Shown here: positions 1-5,802 of the stretch, in pieces
Layout: each line of letters opens with the position of its first letter
Position numbering within the stretch: the first letter of the stretch is position 1
IMG/VR virus record: IMGVR_UViG_3300043543_000470
Location: 1-25,468 of that record
DNA: 25,468 bases
Direction: 5' to 3' (one strand)
Source: a virus
The notes under the pieces: generated by a model
What the model saw: only the letters and a program-made list of their open reading frames with translations
The model's database searches: none
Told to the model about the DNA's origin: nothing
Made by a program: the position numbers and the translations under genes

Positions 1-108
1 AAACCCGCCGGTCTCAATGTCGAACGCTACCCACGTCTCGATGCCGTCGAACGCTCGCACCGCCTCTTCGGCATCTGTAATTACTGGAATACCTTGTACC
101 ACCCGCAC
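1..108 (-). CDS. DNA polymerase I-like (family A), N-terminal fragment, cut by window edge
   Basis: This is the beginning of a DNA polymerase reading leftwards off the window. The minus-strand frame is open from a stop at 123-121, with GTG start candidates at 117, 114, 108 and 102. I chose 108 because a GAGG stretch lies about 10 nt upstream. The 36 visible residues end in VAFDIETGGF, the ExoI motif (Asp and Glu metal ligands) of a DnaQ-type 3'-5' proofreading exonuclease. The minus-strand fragment at the right edge starts just before ExoII (GHNLAAFD) and continues as a family A polymerase in a compatible frame, so both are probably one gene on a circular genome. The distance between motifs is too short if the edges join directly: 27 residues from the ExoI Asp to the ExoII Asp, against about 60 in T7 and E. 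coli polymerases. A short piece is probably missing. The start overlaps the zinc-ribbon frame upstream. Confidence 0.72.
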   Translation of the reverse strand, partial: MRVVQGIPVITDAEEAVRAFDGIETWVAFDIETGGF

Positions 109-266
109 CGGCACCACACCTCAAAACGTTTCAAATCCGTCGAGAACAAGTATTTCCCGCACTTCGAGCAGACGACTTCAGTCCCGGATTTGGACGTAGT
201 AGTATTCTTTTCCCCGGAAGTCCCTGTAGTGCGGGAGTTTTTCGAGCGCGACCTCGATGACGTCAC
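81..266 (-). CDS. Com-like zinc-ribbon protein (start uncertain)
   Basis: The last 33 residues of this frame carry C-S-K-C, then K-Y-L-F, then about a dozen residues on C-R-C-G. This is the layout of Mu Com-type zinc ribbons (CxxC, K-x-L-F, E-(I/V)-x-C-x-x-C), here with a CxC second knuckle. Mu Com binds mom mRNA and activates its translation, but no mom-like gene is seen here. The start is the problem. No ATG, GTG or TTG exists in frame after the upstream gene stops at 178. The nearest candidate is GTG at 266, preceded by AAAGGGGG at 7 nt spacing, which gives 61 residues with a Ser/Thr/Arg-rich head and an 89-nt overlap with the upstream gene. The alternative is a +1 ribosomal frameshift near the end of the upstream gene, which would append the zinc ribbon to it. 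The stop overlaps the polymerase start. Confidence 0.5.
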   Translation of the reverse strand: MTSSRSRSKNSRTTGTSGEKNTTTSKSGTEVVCSKCGKYLFSTDLKRFEVWCRCGWYKVFQ

Positions 267-546
267 GACAGAACCCCCTTTCTTGCAGCCGTAGAACGAG
301 TGTCTCGCGGTCGACAGGCTCGACAACGTCGACCTGAGCGAGCACCGCTTCGACCGACGCCTCGGTGCGTGCTCGATTCTGCAGCCACCGTGCAAACGCG
401 ACGGCTCGCTCAGGTAGCGGTCGATTCTGTCGAGCCGCTTTGACCCACTTCTGCAGCACCTGCGGCGTAGCGCCGAATTTAACGGCGAGCCCCGACAGCT
501 CTCCGTAACCAGGATTCCAGTATACCAGTATCTGCCGTTCATCCAT
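178..546 (-). CDS. hypothetical protein, helix-turn-helix/winged-helix-like
   Basis: The protein is 122 residues and I recognise no named family. The N-terminal half (about residues 14-50, GELSGLAVKFGATPQVLQKW) reads like a helix-turn-helix: small residue, Ala-Val, Gly turn, second helix. The C-terminal half (about 75-120) could form a small winged helix that ends in a charged and Tyr-rich strand. The start ATG at 546 has an AGGAGG ribosome site close upstream and overlaps the stop of the zinc protein before it (539), so the two are translationally linked. It lies in the replication operon between a zinc protein and the polymerase. It may bind DNA as a transcription or replication accessory factor, which is inference from fold appearance and position. 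Its 3' end overlaps the Com-like frame. Confidence 0.7.
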   Translation of the reverse strand: MDERQILVYWNPGYGELSGLAVKFGATPQVLQKWVKAARQNRPLPERAVAFARWLQNRARTEASVEAVLAQVDVVEPVDRETLVLRLQERGFCRDVIEVALEKLPHYRDFRGKEYYYVQIRD

Positions 547-736
547 ACTGCATCCTCCTGTTCTTCCTTCTGATTATGGTCCACCACGCCTCAAGGCTCA
601 TATCCCCGGGGGTGATGGACACGTCCTCCGGTTCAAGGTAGGCAGGGAACGACCGCTCGGTGCTGCAGACCCGGCACCTAGCAGAGAGCCACTCCCTGCC
701 ATCCGGCGTCTCGATCACCCACCAATGAGCACACAT
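539..736 (-). CDS. small zinc-binding protein (C-x-H ... C-x2-C)
   Basis: The protein is 65 residues, with the ATG at 736 preceded by GGAG at 8 nt spacing. The first half holds Cys2, His4, then WWVIE, an Asp-Gly turn and Cys21-x2-Cys24, followed by R-S-F. This fits a compact treble-clef or ribbon zinc site. From memory, little proteins of the form C-x-H-(H/W)-W-V-I...G-x-C-x2-C-G are common in Chloroflexota genomes and their phages, so it is a weak hint to the host. The C-terminal half is a basic amphipathic stretch (SLEAWWTIIRRKNRR) that could contact nucleic acid. It sits 2 nt after the gene upstream and overlaps the next one, so it is part of the replication operon. Its function is unknown. 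Confidence 0.68.
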   Translation of the reverse strand: MCAHWWVIETPDGREWLSARCRVCSTERSFPAYLEPEDVSITPGDMSLEAWWTIIRRKNRRMQYG

Positions 737-738
737 CG

Positions 739-1302
739 TCACGACTCCAGCTTGATTGTCGGTATATAAAATTTCCGTGACCCCTTCTGCACTAAAGCGG
801 CTCCAATCTCGACGGTGAGACCAAAACCACGGGTTTTGAGCGCCAAATTGAGCTGCGAAATCTGACGCCACGCAGAGCGCTGTGAAAAGCGCACAACGAC
901 CGGAAAACCGTCGTCGAGTGCGAGGACGTACTCGTACGACAGGCGGCACTCCGGGGGAGTGCGATCCATCCACTTCGCGTACGAACAAGTGTCGCACTCG
1001 CCGGTAACGTCTTCCGGCGCAGCCTCGCGCGGCGTTGCGGTCGCTCCATCGAGGGAGAAGCACACGAGCGCGTCGTTGAGGAACAGCGCGCGAGTTTTTC
1101 GCATAGCGAGCACCTGTCCGCGCAGCGTGGAGCGGGTGCTGCCGTCCGGCAGGATCCACTGACCAGGCTTCACATCCCCGGCTGCCACCTCAGGTGTGGT
1201 CGCCTGCGCAAGCCTAGCGCGGGGGAGTTGGATGTCCTCGACGTCGAGGGCATCGGCGTCGCTGGCAAAGCCAGCCTCAACGGGGATAGGGAGATTGTCC
1301 AT
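739..1302 (-). CDS. replication-region protein, possibly ssDNA-binding
   Basis: The protein is 187 residues. The ATG at 1302 has a perfect AAGGAGG ribosome site about 6 nt upstream, and a TTGACA promoter lies inside the end of the preceding gene. The layout is an acidic N-terminus, then LPRARLAQATTPEV and GDVKPGQWI (about residues 28-57), a middle with D-x-C-x2-C near residue 118 (GECDTC) and a further Cys (PPEC), and a C-terminal Ser/Arg/Phe-rich section (VVVRFSQRSAWRQISQLNLAL). This order is common in a phage family placed next to replication genes and sometimes labelled single-stranded DNA-binding protein. I recognise the layout but not a diagnostic motif. Three or four Cys could hold zinc. 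It follows the primase-helicase and probably works with it. The ssDNA-binding role is inference. Confidence 0.72.
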   Translation of the reverse strand: MDNLPIPVEAGFASDADALDVEDIQLPRARLAQATTPEVAAGDVKPGQWILPDGSTRSTLRGQVLAMRKTRALFLNDALVCFSLDGATATPREAAPEDVTGECDTCSYAKWMDRTPPECRLSYEYVLALDDGFPVVVRFSQRSAWRQISQLNLALKTRGFGLTVEIGAALVQKGSRKFYIPTIKLES

Positions 1303-1333
1303 CAGACGCCTCCTTACAACTGGTCTAGAACTG

Positions 1334-1362
1334 ATGCTACACCCTATCGGTGGTTGTGTCAA
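1334..1362 (-). promoter_or_regulatory. sigma-70-like promoter for the ssDNA-binding-like gene operon
   Basis: On the minus strand a perfect -35 box TTGACA (1362-1357) is followed by exactly 17 nt and then TAGCAT (1339-1334) as the -10 box. It lies across the stop codon of the primase-helicase gene and points into the gene starting at 1302. It would let the downstream replication genes be expressed apart from the primase. Confidence 0.6.
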
Positions 1363-3469
1363 CACCCCGCCACCGTATTCCGCGGTAGACCTTGGTCGGC
1401 CTGCCTCCGAGGCGCTGTAGATTCGACTTGCCATCGACGGTGTACCGCCGCATCTCCCGACCGAAGGCTTGCCGCGAGGGGAGGGGGAGACCTTCGTCCG
1501 TGCACCATGCCTCAAAACGCTCGTAGATCTCGGCGCACGGAATGACGTCCTCGGCATCGCCGGTCACGTCGCAGAGCAGTGCGAGGAACGATGCCACGGG
1601 ATCCACTTCCGTGCGCACCGAGGAAACGTACTTCCGCGACTCTTCGGTGTCGAAGACGAATCCGTTGGCGATGAACGCCTGCGCGCCGCGAGCCATCCAA
1701 GAGAAAATGGCATCCCGTTCGGATTCGAAGCGCTCCATAAACTCGTGGAACGGAAGATTCTCATCCTCAGGAATCTGAACCTCCCACGGCAGTACCGACA
1801 CACGGCGCCACGTCCCCTCGTCGTTTGAGTCGAATTCCGGGAGATTGTTCGAGGTCACGATGAGTGTCGCTTGTGGTCGGAATTGGAACGGCACGCCATA
1901 GATCTGACGTGCTGTGATGGTGTCACCAGACAACAGCGCCTTGAGCACAGCAGAGCGAACGTTGTACTTCGTCAGGTCCTGCACGATTGCGAGGCGTTTG
2001 CCGCGCATCATTGCGAGGCGGTACTGCGACTCGGCAGACCGTATGTCAAACAACGCCTCGTCGACCTTGAGCACCAGCGGCGCCAACACCGATTCGATTA
2101 CGTACACCGTCGCTGACTTGCCGTTGCGTCCCTTACCGTACCACCAGCTCAAACTCTGTGGCACGACACCTAGCAACGCGCTGCCAAGGAGCCGCTGCAA
2201 ATACTGCCGCTTCCACGGTTCTGGCAGTACGCGTTCTAGATGAGCAAGCCAGTGCCGAGGTTCATCCTCGACGTATTTCACGCTCAGCGAATAAGTGAAC
2301 CTAGCTTCGTGCTCGACGTATGCCAGCTTGGATAGATCGAATACGCCGTAGTCCGTATTCACGAGGTACGGTGGCGCATCGAAATCGTCGAGCGAGGCGG
2401 TGTGGTTCTTCAATACGATGGGTGCGATGTTATACAACTTCGTGCGTAAATTCGCGATGTCCACGATGTGGTCGGGGAATCGCTCGGCAGCGATGACCGA
2501 GACAAAGGAGTATATACCCTGCCGCGCGAAAACGAAACGGTTGCCCTCGCGTCGGTACCATCCAGCCTCGGTGTAGACGTGATTAGGACTAACGTATGTC
2601 GCGAGTTCGGTTAAAATCTCGTTCTCTGTCGAGCGCTGCAGCTCCTTGAGCCGCTGCCGCTCCTCCCGTTCCTGCTGTTTCTTTTCTTCCAACCCCTTCA
2701 GCCTCACACCGATGTCACGCTCGTTGTTCATCCAAGCCAGTACACGAGGCGGTAAGAGCTCCTTCAGCGCGGAGTACCCTACAACAGCCTCGCCGCGCTG
2801 TAGCCTCGTGTACGTATCCTCGACGGCACGGACTCGATCGTATACCTCCTCGTCTGCTACCGCCGCAGCAACCGCGCGTACGAACCGGCGAGCATCGTCA
2901 CGAGCGAAGCCGCTTTTTGCGAGGTACCCTGCTGTCGCGAGTGCCAGTTCGTGGCGCACGCTCGGCAGCCACGCGTGCGCTAGCGCCGTGAGAAACGCGA
3001 GCAACGAGCACGAGCGCCGTAGAGTGTCGGCGTCCACCGCTGCCACCCGGTCGAGGAGGTCGTCTAGCACTGCATTGTCGTACTCGTCCCACTCGTACTG
3101 CTCTCCCGAGGGATGGGTGCTCGGGGGAACGACGGACTGCGCACCGGACGAGCGCAGCTCAAGGAGCAGCGCGCCGTTCGGCAATTTCCACTTCGTGGTG
3201 TCGATGCTGCCATCGTCGAGGCGGTAGAGGTAGTGGGAACGCCGCCGAGACTGTCTGCCGTACGTGAGCGTGTACGGCAGTACCTCCGGCGCGATACGCG
3301 CTGCGAGGTCGTCGTCGAGGTCGACGTCTACGAGGTCGTCGCCGAGCAGAACCCCGACGTTGTAGTCGCCTCGACGTACGGCTTCCCAATCCGGCGCCAC
3401 CGGCGGGAGGGAAGTCCACCCCCGCTGCGCCGGCACCTTCGAGCGGCTTTTCACGAGAACGTAGTGCAT
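1337..3469 (-). CDS. PrimPol / superfamily 3 primase-helicase
   Basis: The protein is 710 residues. It primes and unwinds DNA at the phage replication fork. The N-terminal 100 residues show the bifunctional primase-polymerase pattern: W in the first 20 residues, N-V-G-V-L-L-G then LVDVDLD (about 37-51), and SHYLYR. A charged coiled stretch (about 240-270, rich in Glu, Arg, Gln) links to a D5-type helicase. That part has a Walker A loop GKGRNGKS near residue 445, an acidic second motif (LAIVQDL), LKALLSGD, the SF3 motif C (LIVTSNNLPEF) and an arginine pair (WRRVSVLPW). I start at ATG 3469 with AAGGAG 8 nt before it; the preceding TTG codon at 3472 is less likely. Length and domain order are normal for phage primase-helicases. 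It is the first complete gene after the iteron region, which fits an initiator/helicase job. Confidence 0.93.
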   Translation of the reverse strand: MHYVLVKSRSKVPAQRGWTSLPPVAPDWEAVRRGDYNVGVLLGDDLVDVDLDDDLAARIAPEVLPYTLTYGRQSRRRSHYLYRLDDGSIDTTKWKLPNGALLLELRSSGAQSVVPPSTHPSGEQYEWDEYDNAVLDDLLDRVAAVDADTLRRSCSLLAFLTALAHAWLPSVRHELALATAGYLAKSGFARDDARRFVRAVAAAVADEEVYDRVRAVEDTYTRLQRGEAVVGYSALKELLPPRVLAWMNNERDIGVRLKGLEEKKQQEREERQRLKELQRSTENEILTELATYVSPNHVYTEAGWYRREGNRFVFARQGIYSFVSVIAAERFPDHIVDIANLRTKLYNIAPIVLKNHTASLDDFDAPPYLVNTDYGVFDLSKLAYVEHEARFTYSLSVKYVEDEPRHWLAHLERVLPEPWKRQYLQRLLGSALLGVVPQSLSWWYGKGRNGKSATVYVIESVLAPLVLKVDEALFDIRSAESQYRLAMMRGKRLAIVQDLTKYNVRSAVLKALLSGDTITARQIYGVPFQFRPQATLIVTSNNLPEFDSNDEGTWRRVSVLPWEVQIPEDENLPFHEFMERFESERDAIFSWMARGAQAFIANGFVFDTEESRKYVSSVRTEVDPVASFLALLCDVTGDAEDVIPCAEIYERFEAWCTDEGLPLPSRQAFGREMRRYTVDGKSNLQRLGGRPTKVYRGIRWRGVDTTTDRV

Positions 3470-3548
3470 CAAGCGACTCCTTTAAGAGGAGGGTGTATCA
3501 CGAATCGTACCACGCCGCCGCCGCTCCTGCGAAACCCCCCAGGGGTAC

Positions 3549-3569
3549 GTAACCGTGTAACCGTAACCG
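3549..3569 (+). repeat. left iteron cluster, three GTAACCG units
   Basis: Direct units GTAACCG start at 3549, 3557 and 3563. The first two extend to GTAACCGT, and the second and third overlap by one base. They face the right cluster in inverted orientation across about 100 nt. Confidence 0.75.
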
Positions 3570-3669
3570 ATGTACTATCTTTATATATCTATGAGAACCT
3601 GATTGCGTTTGCGTGCAGCACGCCGCGCCACGCCTGAGATCGAGGTATTGTTTTTAAGTAATACTATAG

Positions 3670-3689
3670 GGGTTACGGTTACCGGTTAC
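3670..3689 (-). repeat. right iteron cluster, inverted copies of the same unit
   Basis: CGGTTAC occurs at 3676-3682 and 3683-3689, with a one-mismatch copy GGGTTAC at 3670-3676. On the minus strand these are GTAACCG (or GTAACCC), so the cluster is an inverted counterpart of the one at 3549-3569. The segment GGTTACCGGTTAC is also partly self-complementary. Confidence 0.75.
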
Positions 3690-3712
3690 GGCTCAGCCGA
3701 CCGCCTCGCGGG

Positions 3713-4357
3713 TCAGATCTTCACGGCGCGCGCCCTCTGCGAGCGCTCGTTTTTTATGTAGTGCGCCTCGTCGACGATGAGGAGGTCGCATGCGAGCCGC
3801 TCGACGTGGCGGCTCGCCACGTCATAGTTAACGATGAGTACGTCAGCGTCTGGCATATTGTTGCCGGCGATGACACCGACGGTGAGCGGGAGCGTCGACC
3901 ATCGCTTCCACTCGTACACCCAGTTCAGCTTTACCGACGCCGGACAAACGACAACTACGCGACGAGGACGCAGTGTATTCGCGACGAGAATCGCCTGCAC
4001 TGTCTTGCCGAGTCCCATCTCGTCGGCGATGAGCACGCCTCGACCCTCGGCGAGGGTGTGGAGCGCGTACTTTACTCCAGCGAGCTGAAACGGATATGGG
4101 GTTAGACCAGCAGGAACAGGTACGTCGATGTCGGCAGCAGAGGCTCGCGATTCGTTGATGCGTTGCTCCAGCTCTGCGATGCGAGCCGTTGCGGCGTCGT
4201 CGAGCCATCGGACTATTGGCTCGACGTTGTGAAGTGCCGTCGTGTGCCATATACGACGAGCGGGGTCCCATCGGAACCCTGCCGCCTTGAGCGCCTCGCG
4301 GTGGGGGTAGGTGTTCCCCGCCGCAACAAATTCGCCGCTGCGGAACGTGATGTGCAT
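3713..4357 (-). CDS. SNF2-family helicase, truncated after motif II
   Basis: The protein is 214 residues. The ATG at 4357 has AGGAG 7 nt upstream. Residues 1-55 form the small N-terminal domain often found before phage SNF2/SMARCAL1-like helicases (FRWDPARRIWHT). Then come LTPYPFQLAGV (about 85-95), Walker A DEMGLGKT (112-119), motif Ia VVVCPASVKLNW (135-146) and motif II DEAH (196-199). The protein stops 15 residues after DEAH, just where motif III (TGTP) would follow. The whole second RecA domain with motifs IV-VI is absent, and I cannot find it in any frame of this window. Full phage members have about 430-500 residues. Alone it may bind ATP but should not translocate on DNA, unless the other half is supplied separately. 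The break borders the iteron region, which suggests a rearrangement there. It could be a pseudogene. Confidence 0.8.
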   Translation of the reverse strand: MHITFRSGEFVAAGNTYPHREALKAAGFRWDPARRIWHTTALHNVEPIVRWLDDAATARIAELEQRINESRASAADIDVPVPAGLTPYPFQLAGVKYALHTLAEGRGVLIADEMGLGKTVQAILVANTLRPRRVVVVCPASVKLNWVYEWKRWSTLPLTVGVIAGNNMPDADVLIVNYDVASRHVERLACDLLIVDEAHYIKNERSQRARAVKI

Positions 4358-4376
4358 ACTACCTCTCCTAGGCGTA

Positions 4377-4405
4377 GGAGTAGACCGTCGCGCCGTATGT
4401 GTCAA
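4377..4405 (-). promoter_or_regulatory. leftward early promoter
   Basis: Minus strand: a perfect TTGACA (4405-4400), 17 nt spacer and TACTCC (4382-4377) as a poor -10 box, 20 nt before the start of the SNF2-like gene. It has the same design as the rightward promoter at 4581, so the two form a divergent pair. Confidence 0.6.
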
Positions 4406-4439
4406 CCCCCTGCAGAAAATACGTTGCTTATACTTGGGG

Positions 4440-4502
4440 CCGGTCAGCCAGTCCCCATATCCGACCGGTTTTTGACGCGCGCTCGCTCCTTCGGGGACTG
4501 GC
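4440..4502. promoter_or_regulatory. two overlapping, mutually exclusive hairpins in the divergent control region
   Basis: The 282 nt between the divergent genes (4358-4639) hold no credible gene. Two inverted repeats overlap here. Hairpin A pairs CCGGTC (4440-4445) with GACCGG (4463-4468) and is followed by TTTTT on the plus strand, like an intrinsic terminator. Hairpin B pairs a 10-bp arm (4447-4456) perfectly with 4493-4502. B's left arm is in A's loop and A's right arm is in B's loop, so both cannot easily form at once. No gene visible in the window would be terminated here. An antisense or leader RNA, or an operator for a dimeric protein, are possible readings. Confidence 0.4.
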
Positions 4503-4580
4503 CAGATGCCGAGGGGGCTGGTGTGAGTATGCCGCCATCGCATCTCCTCGCAAGGTTCCCGTTTCTTTGCCTACTGCCAG

Positions 4581-4609
4581 TTGACACCCTTAGGTTGAGG
4601 CGCTACTCT
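4581..4609 (+). promoter_or_regulatory. rightward early promoter
   Basis: Perfect TTGACA at 4581-4586, exactly 17 nt, then TACTCT at 4604-4609. It is followed 30 nt later by the ATG at 4640 with a GGAGGAG ribosome site. It drives the right arm and is the partner of the leftward promoter at 4405-4377. Confidence 0.65.
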
Positions 4610-4639
4610 ACGGCTAGACCACCCAGTGGAGGAGCGCCG

Positions 4640-4843
4640 ATGGAAGAGGCAGTGCGGAAAGCGGCGGCAATGGCGAAGGACATAGCACCGCTCATCGACG
4701 GCAGCCGGTTCAGCGCCGCGCTCAGCTGGCTCGCCGACAACAAGCCTGACCGCAAGACGGTCAGGCACCACCTCCAGATTGTGGAGGAAGCCATCGAACG
4801 ACTTACCGAAATTCGTAAAACTCTCAAGGAGGTGCTTCGGTGA
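4640..4843 (+). CDS. hypothetical small helical protein, first gene of the right arm
   Basis: The protein is 67 residues. The ATG at 4640 follows GGAGGAG at about 6 nt, directly behind the strong TTGACA promoter. It has no family that I recognise. The sequence predicts nearly all helix: an Ala/Lys-rich first helix, a middle SALSWLADNKPDRKTVRHHL, and a last amphipathic helix VEEAIERLTEIRKTLKEVL with a heptad of Ile/Leu, so a two- or three-helix bundle that could dimerise. The stop overlaps the GTG start of the next gene, so the two are co-translated. First genes after an early promoter in phages are often host-takeover or anti-defence factors; that is only positional inference. Confidence 0.65.
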   Translation: MEEAVRKAAAMAKDIAPLIDGSRFSAALSWLADNKPDRKTVRHHLQIVEEAIERLTEIRKTLKEVLR

Positions 4844-5244
4844 CGGTCTTCGCATACAATATCGCCGCAGAAGAAGTACGAGACGTCTGCGCAAAGGGGT
4901 TCGGATACCCGATAGTGCAGCTCAAAGACGCGCCGCGCGTCGGTGTGGCGGTCGCCGAGTCGTTTGAGGAGGTGCGGTCGCACCTTCTAAAAAACGGCTC
5001 GATGATCCGAGACCTTGTTGTAGTCGTGCCTCAAAGTGTGCATGAAATTCGAGCTGGTTCTCTCGTATGGTGCGCGTGGATGCTCGTCGTGACCGGTACC
5101 GAGCCGCCGGTCGTCGTTCTCCGCCTCGTCTCTGCGGTTCGAATGCTGCGGCGCATGCCGCTCGTCGTAGTGACTCCATACTACGATCTGGAGAAAACGA
5201 TGGTCGAGGCAAACGTGAGGACTTTCCCGCCGGTGAGGGAGTAG
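4840..5244 (+). CDS. hypothetical protein of the early right arm
   Basis: The protein is 134 residues. The GTG start at 4840 overlaps the previous stop (GTGA) and has AAGGAGG 7 nt upstream. I do not recognise the family. It alternates short hydrophobic strands (LVVVVPQ, WMLVVTG, PPVVVLRLVSAV, MPLVVVTPYY) with helices, the look of a small alpha/beta fold of the Rossmann or P-loop-less type, and there is no nucleotide-binding loop. The string of Val-rich strands and the single-domain size would fit a small regulatory or decoy protein. The TAG stop is in the same frame as the open frame that follows (zinc-finger protein), separated by only four sense codons and a TTG, so readthrough would make a fused protein. 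Confidence 0.62.
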   Translation: MTVFAYNIAAEEVRDVCAKGFGYPIVQLKDAPRVGVAVAESFEEVRSHLLKNGSMIRDLVVVVPQSVHEIRAGSLVWCAWMLVVTGTEPPVVVLRLVSAVRMLRRMPLVVVTPYYDLEKTMVEANVRTFPPVRE

Positions 5245-5256
5245 CCGTACGAGCCT

Positions 5257-5802
5257 TTGGGGGATACTGGACGATGCCGCTGGTGCCTCGTGCCACTCGA
5301 CGACCACGACGTTATCTGCACACGGGGGTGCGCGGTCGACTGCGGCGGCGACGCTGCCGCGGAGAAGCGGGGTTCGACTCCCCGCCGCCTCCACCACCCC
5401 GACATGCTCGTGATGTCGCAGGAGGCTGAAATGATTACGGAACTTGAATATGGAGCGCCACTCGCTACGTTTCGGTTCTGGCAGAAGGTAGATACGAGCG
5501 TACCGCCGGTCGTGGCGTTACTAGCCGGCGACCATTTCGCTGGTTTCCGCCGCGTGATACTATCGCGTGCCGAGGGTTCCATCGCGCTTGTGGAACTGGA
5601 GCTGTGGTCGGTAGAGGCGATCGAGGCGTTCTTGCCTCAGTACACAGCGGCTCTTGAGTATGCTTACGTCGCGGACGGCTTCAACCCTTACTTGCTGGCG
5701 GTTGATTCCCCAGACCCTGCCATCCTCGCGCAGATAGAAGCCTACCTTGCTGCGTATGGCGTGTCTGTCGCCAAACTCTGCGATAGGTTAGGGTGGAACT
5801 AA
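5257..5802 (+). CDS. hypothetical protein with N-terminal CxxC-xxP-x-DDH zinc finger; alternative start 5431
   Basis: The frame is open from just after the stop at 5244 to 5802. Its first residues, GRCRWCLVPLDDH followed by two more Cys, closely match both halves of the small zinc protein at 8346 (GRCPRCLDPIDDH and GVCTTCGRPLDDH), so this part is very probably translated. The only start is TTG at 5257, without a well-placed ribosome site. A much better start is ATG 5431, with CAGGAGG just upstream, giving a 123-residue protein (MITELEYG...) of mixed alpha/beta content that I do not recognise. It has an Ile/Val/Leu-rich core and ends in a helix before RLGWN. Either one long protein, two proteins from one frame, or readthrough from the previous gene could occur. 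A tRNA-T-arm-like element (5367-5396) lies between the two parts. Confidence 0.55.
   Translation: MGDTGRCRWCLVPLDDHDVICTRGCAVDCGGDAAAEKRGSTPRRLHHPDMLVMSQEAEMITELEYGAPLATFRFWQKVDTSVPPVVALLAGDHFAGFRRVILSRAEGSIALVELELWSVEAIEAFLPQYTAALEYAYVADGFNPYLLAVDSPDPAILAQIEAYLAAYGVSVAKLCDRLGWN
5367..5396 (+). other. tRNA/tmRNA 3'-end-like element (T-arm plus acceptor strand ending CCA)
   Basis: GCGGGG, loop TTCGACT, CCCCGC forms a perfect T-arm-like hairpin with the invariant TTCGA loop. It is followed by CGCCTCC, A, CCA as in a tRNA or tmRNA 3' end. GGGGGTG at 5324-5330 could pair with CGCCTCC with two G-U pairs. However, the 73 nt between cannot give a normal D-arm and anticodon arm, and the stem is one pair too long. 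It may be a remnant attachment site copied from a host RNA gene, a tRNA mimic, or chance in G+C-rich coding DNA. No integrase is seen. Confidence 0.35.

Larger units (their letters stand above)
3473..3712. other. intergenic AT-rich region with iterons, candidate replication origin
   Basis: No gene is visible in these 240 nt between the truncated SNF2 helicase and the primase-helicase. Two clusters of a 7-nt repeat face each other, GTAACCG on the left and CGGTTAC on the right. Between them lie two AT-rich islands (about 3572-3595 and 3645-3668), which could be unwinding elements. The leader of the primase mRNA also lies here, but I could not pick a convincing promoter. The origin role is inferred from repeats, composition and position beside the primase-helicase. 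Confidence 0.5.

Noticed and set aside
739-1557. Longer version of the ssDNA-binding-like gene starting at 1557
   Set aside because: The extra 85 residues overlap the primase-helicase and look like frame shadow; ATG 1302 has a perfect ribosome site.
2646-3227. Long plus-strand open frame of 193 codons
   Set aside because: It is Ser/Arg/Ala-rich antisense shadow of the primase-helicase, with no ribosome site and no family pattern.
5130-5150. GGTTCGAAT as a second tRNA T-loop
   Set aside because: No pairing stem and no CCA-like end; it is explained by codons of the gene at 4840-5244.
5324-5396. Complete tRNA gene
   Set aside because: Acceptor and T-arm pair, but no D-arm and anticodon arm of normal size can be formed and the T/acceptor stack is one pair too long.
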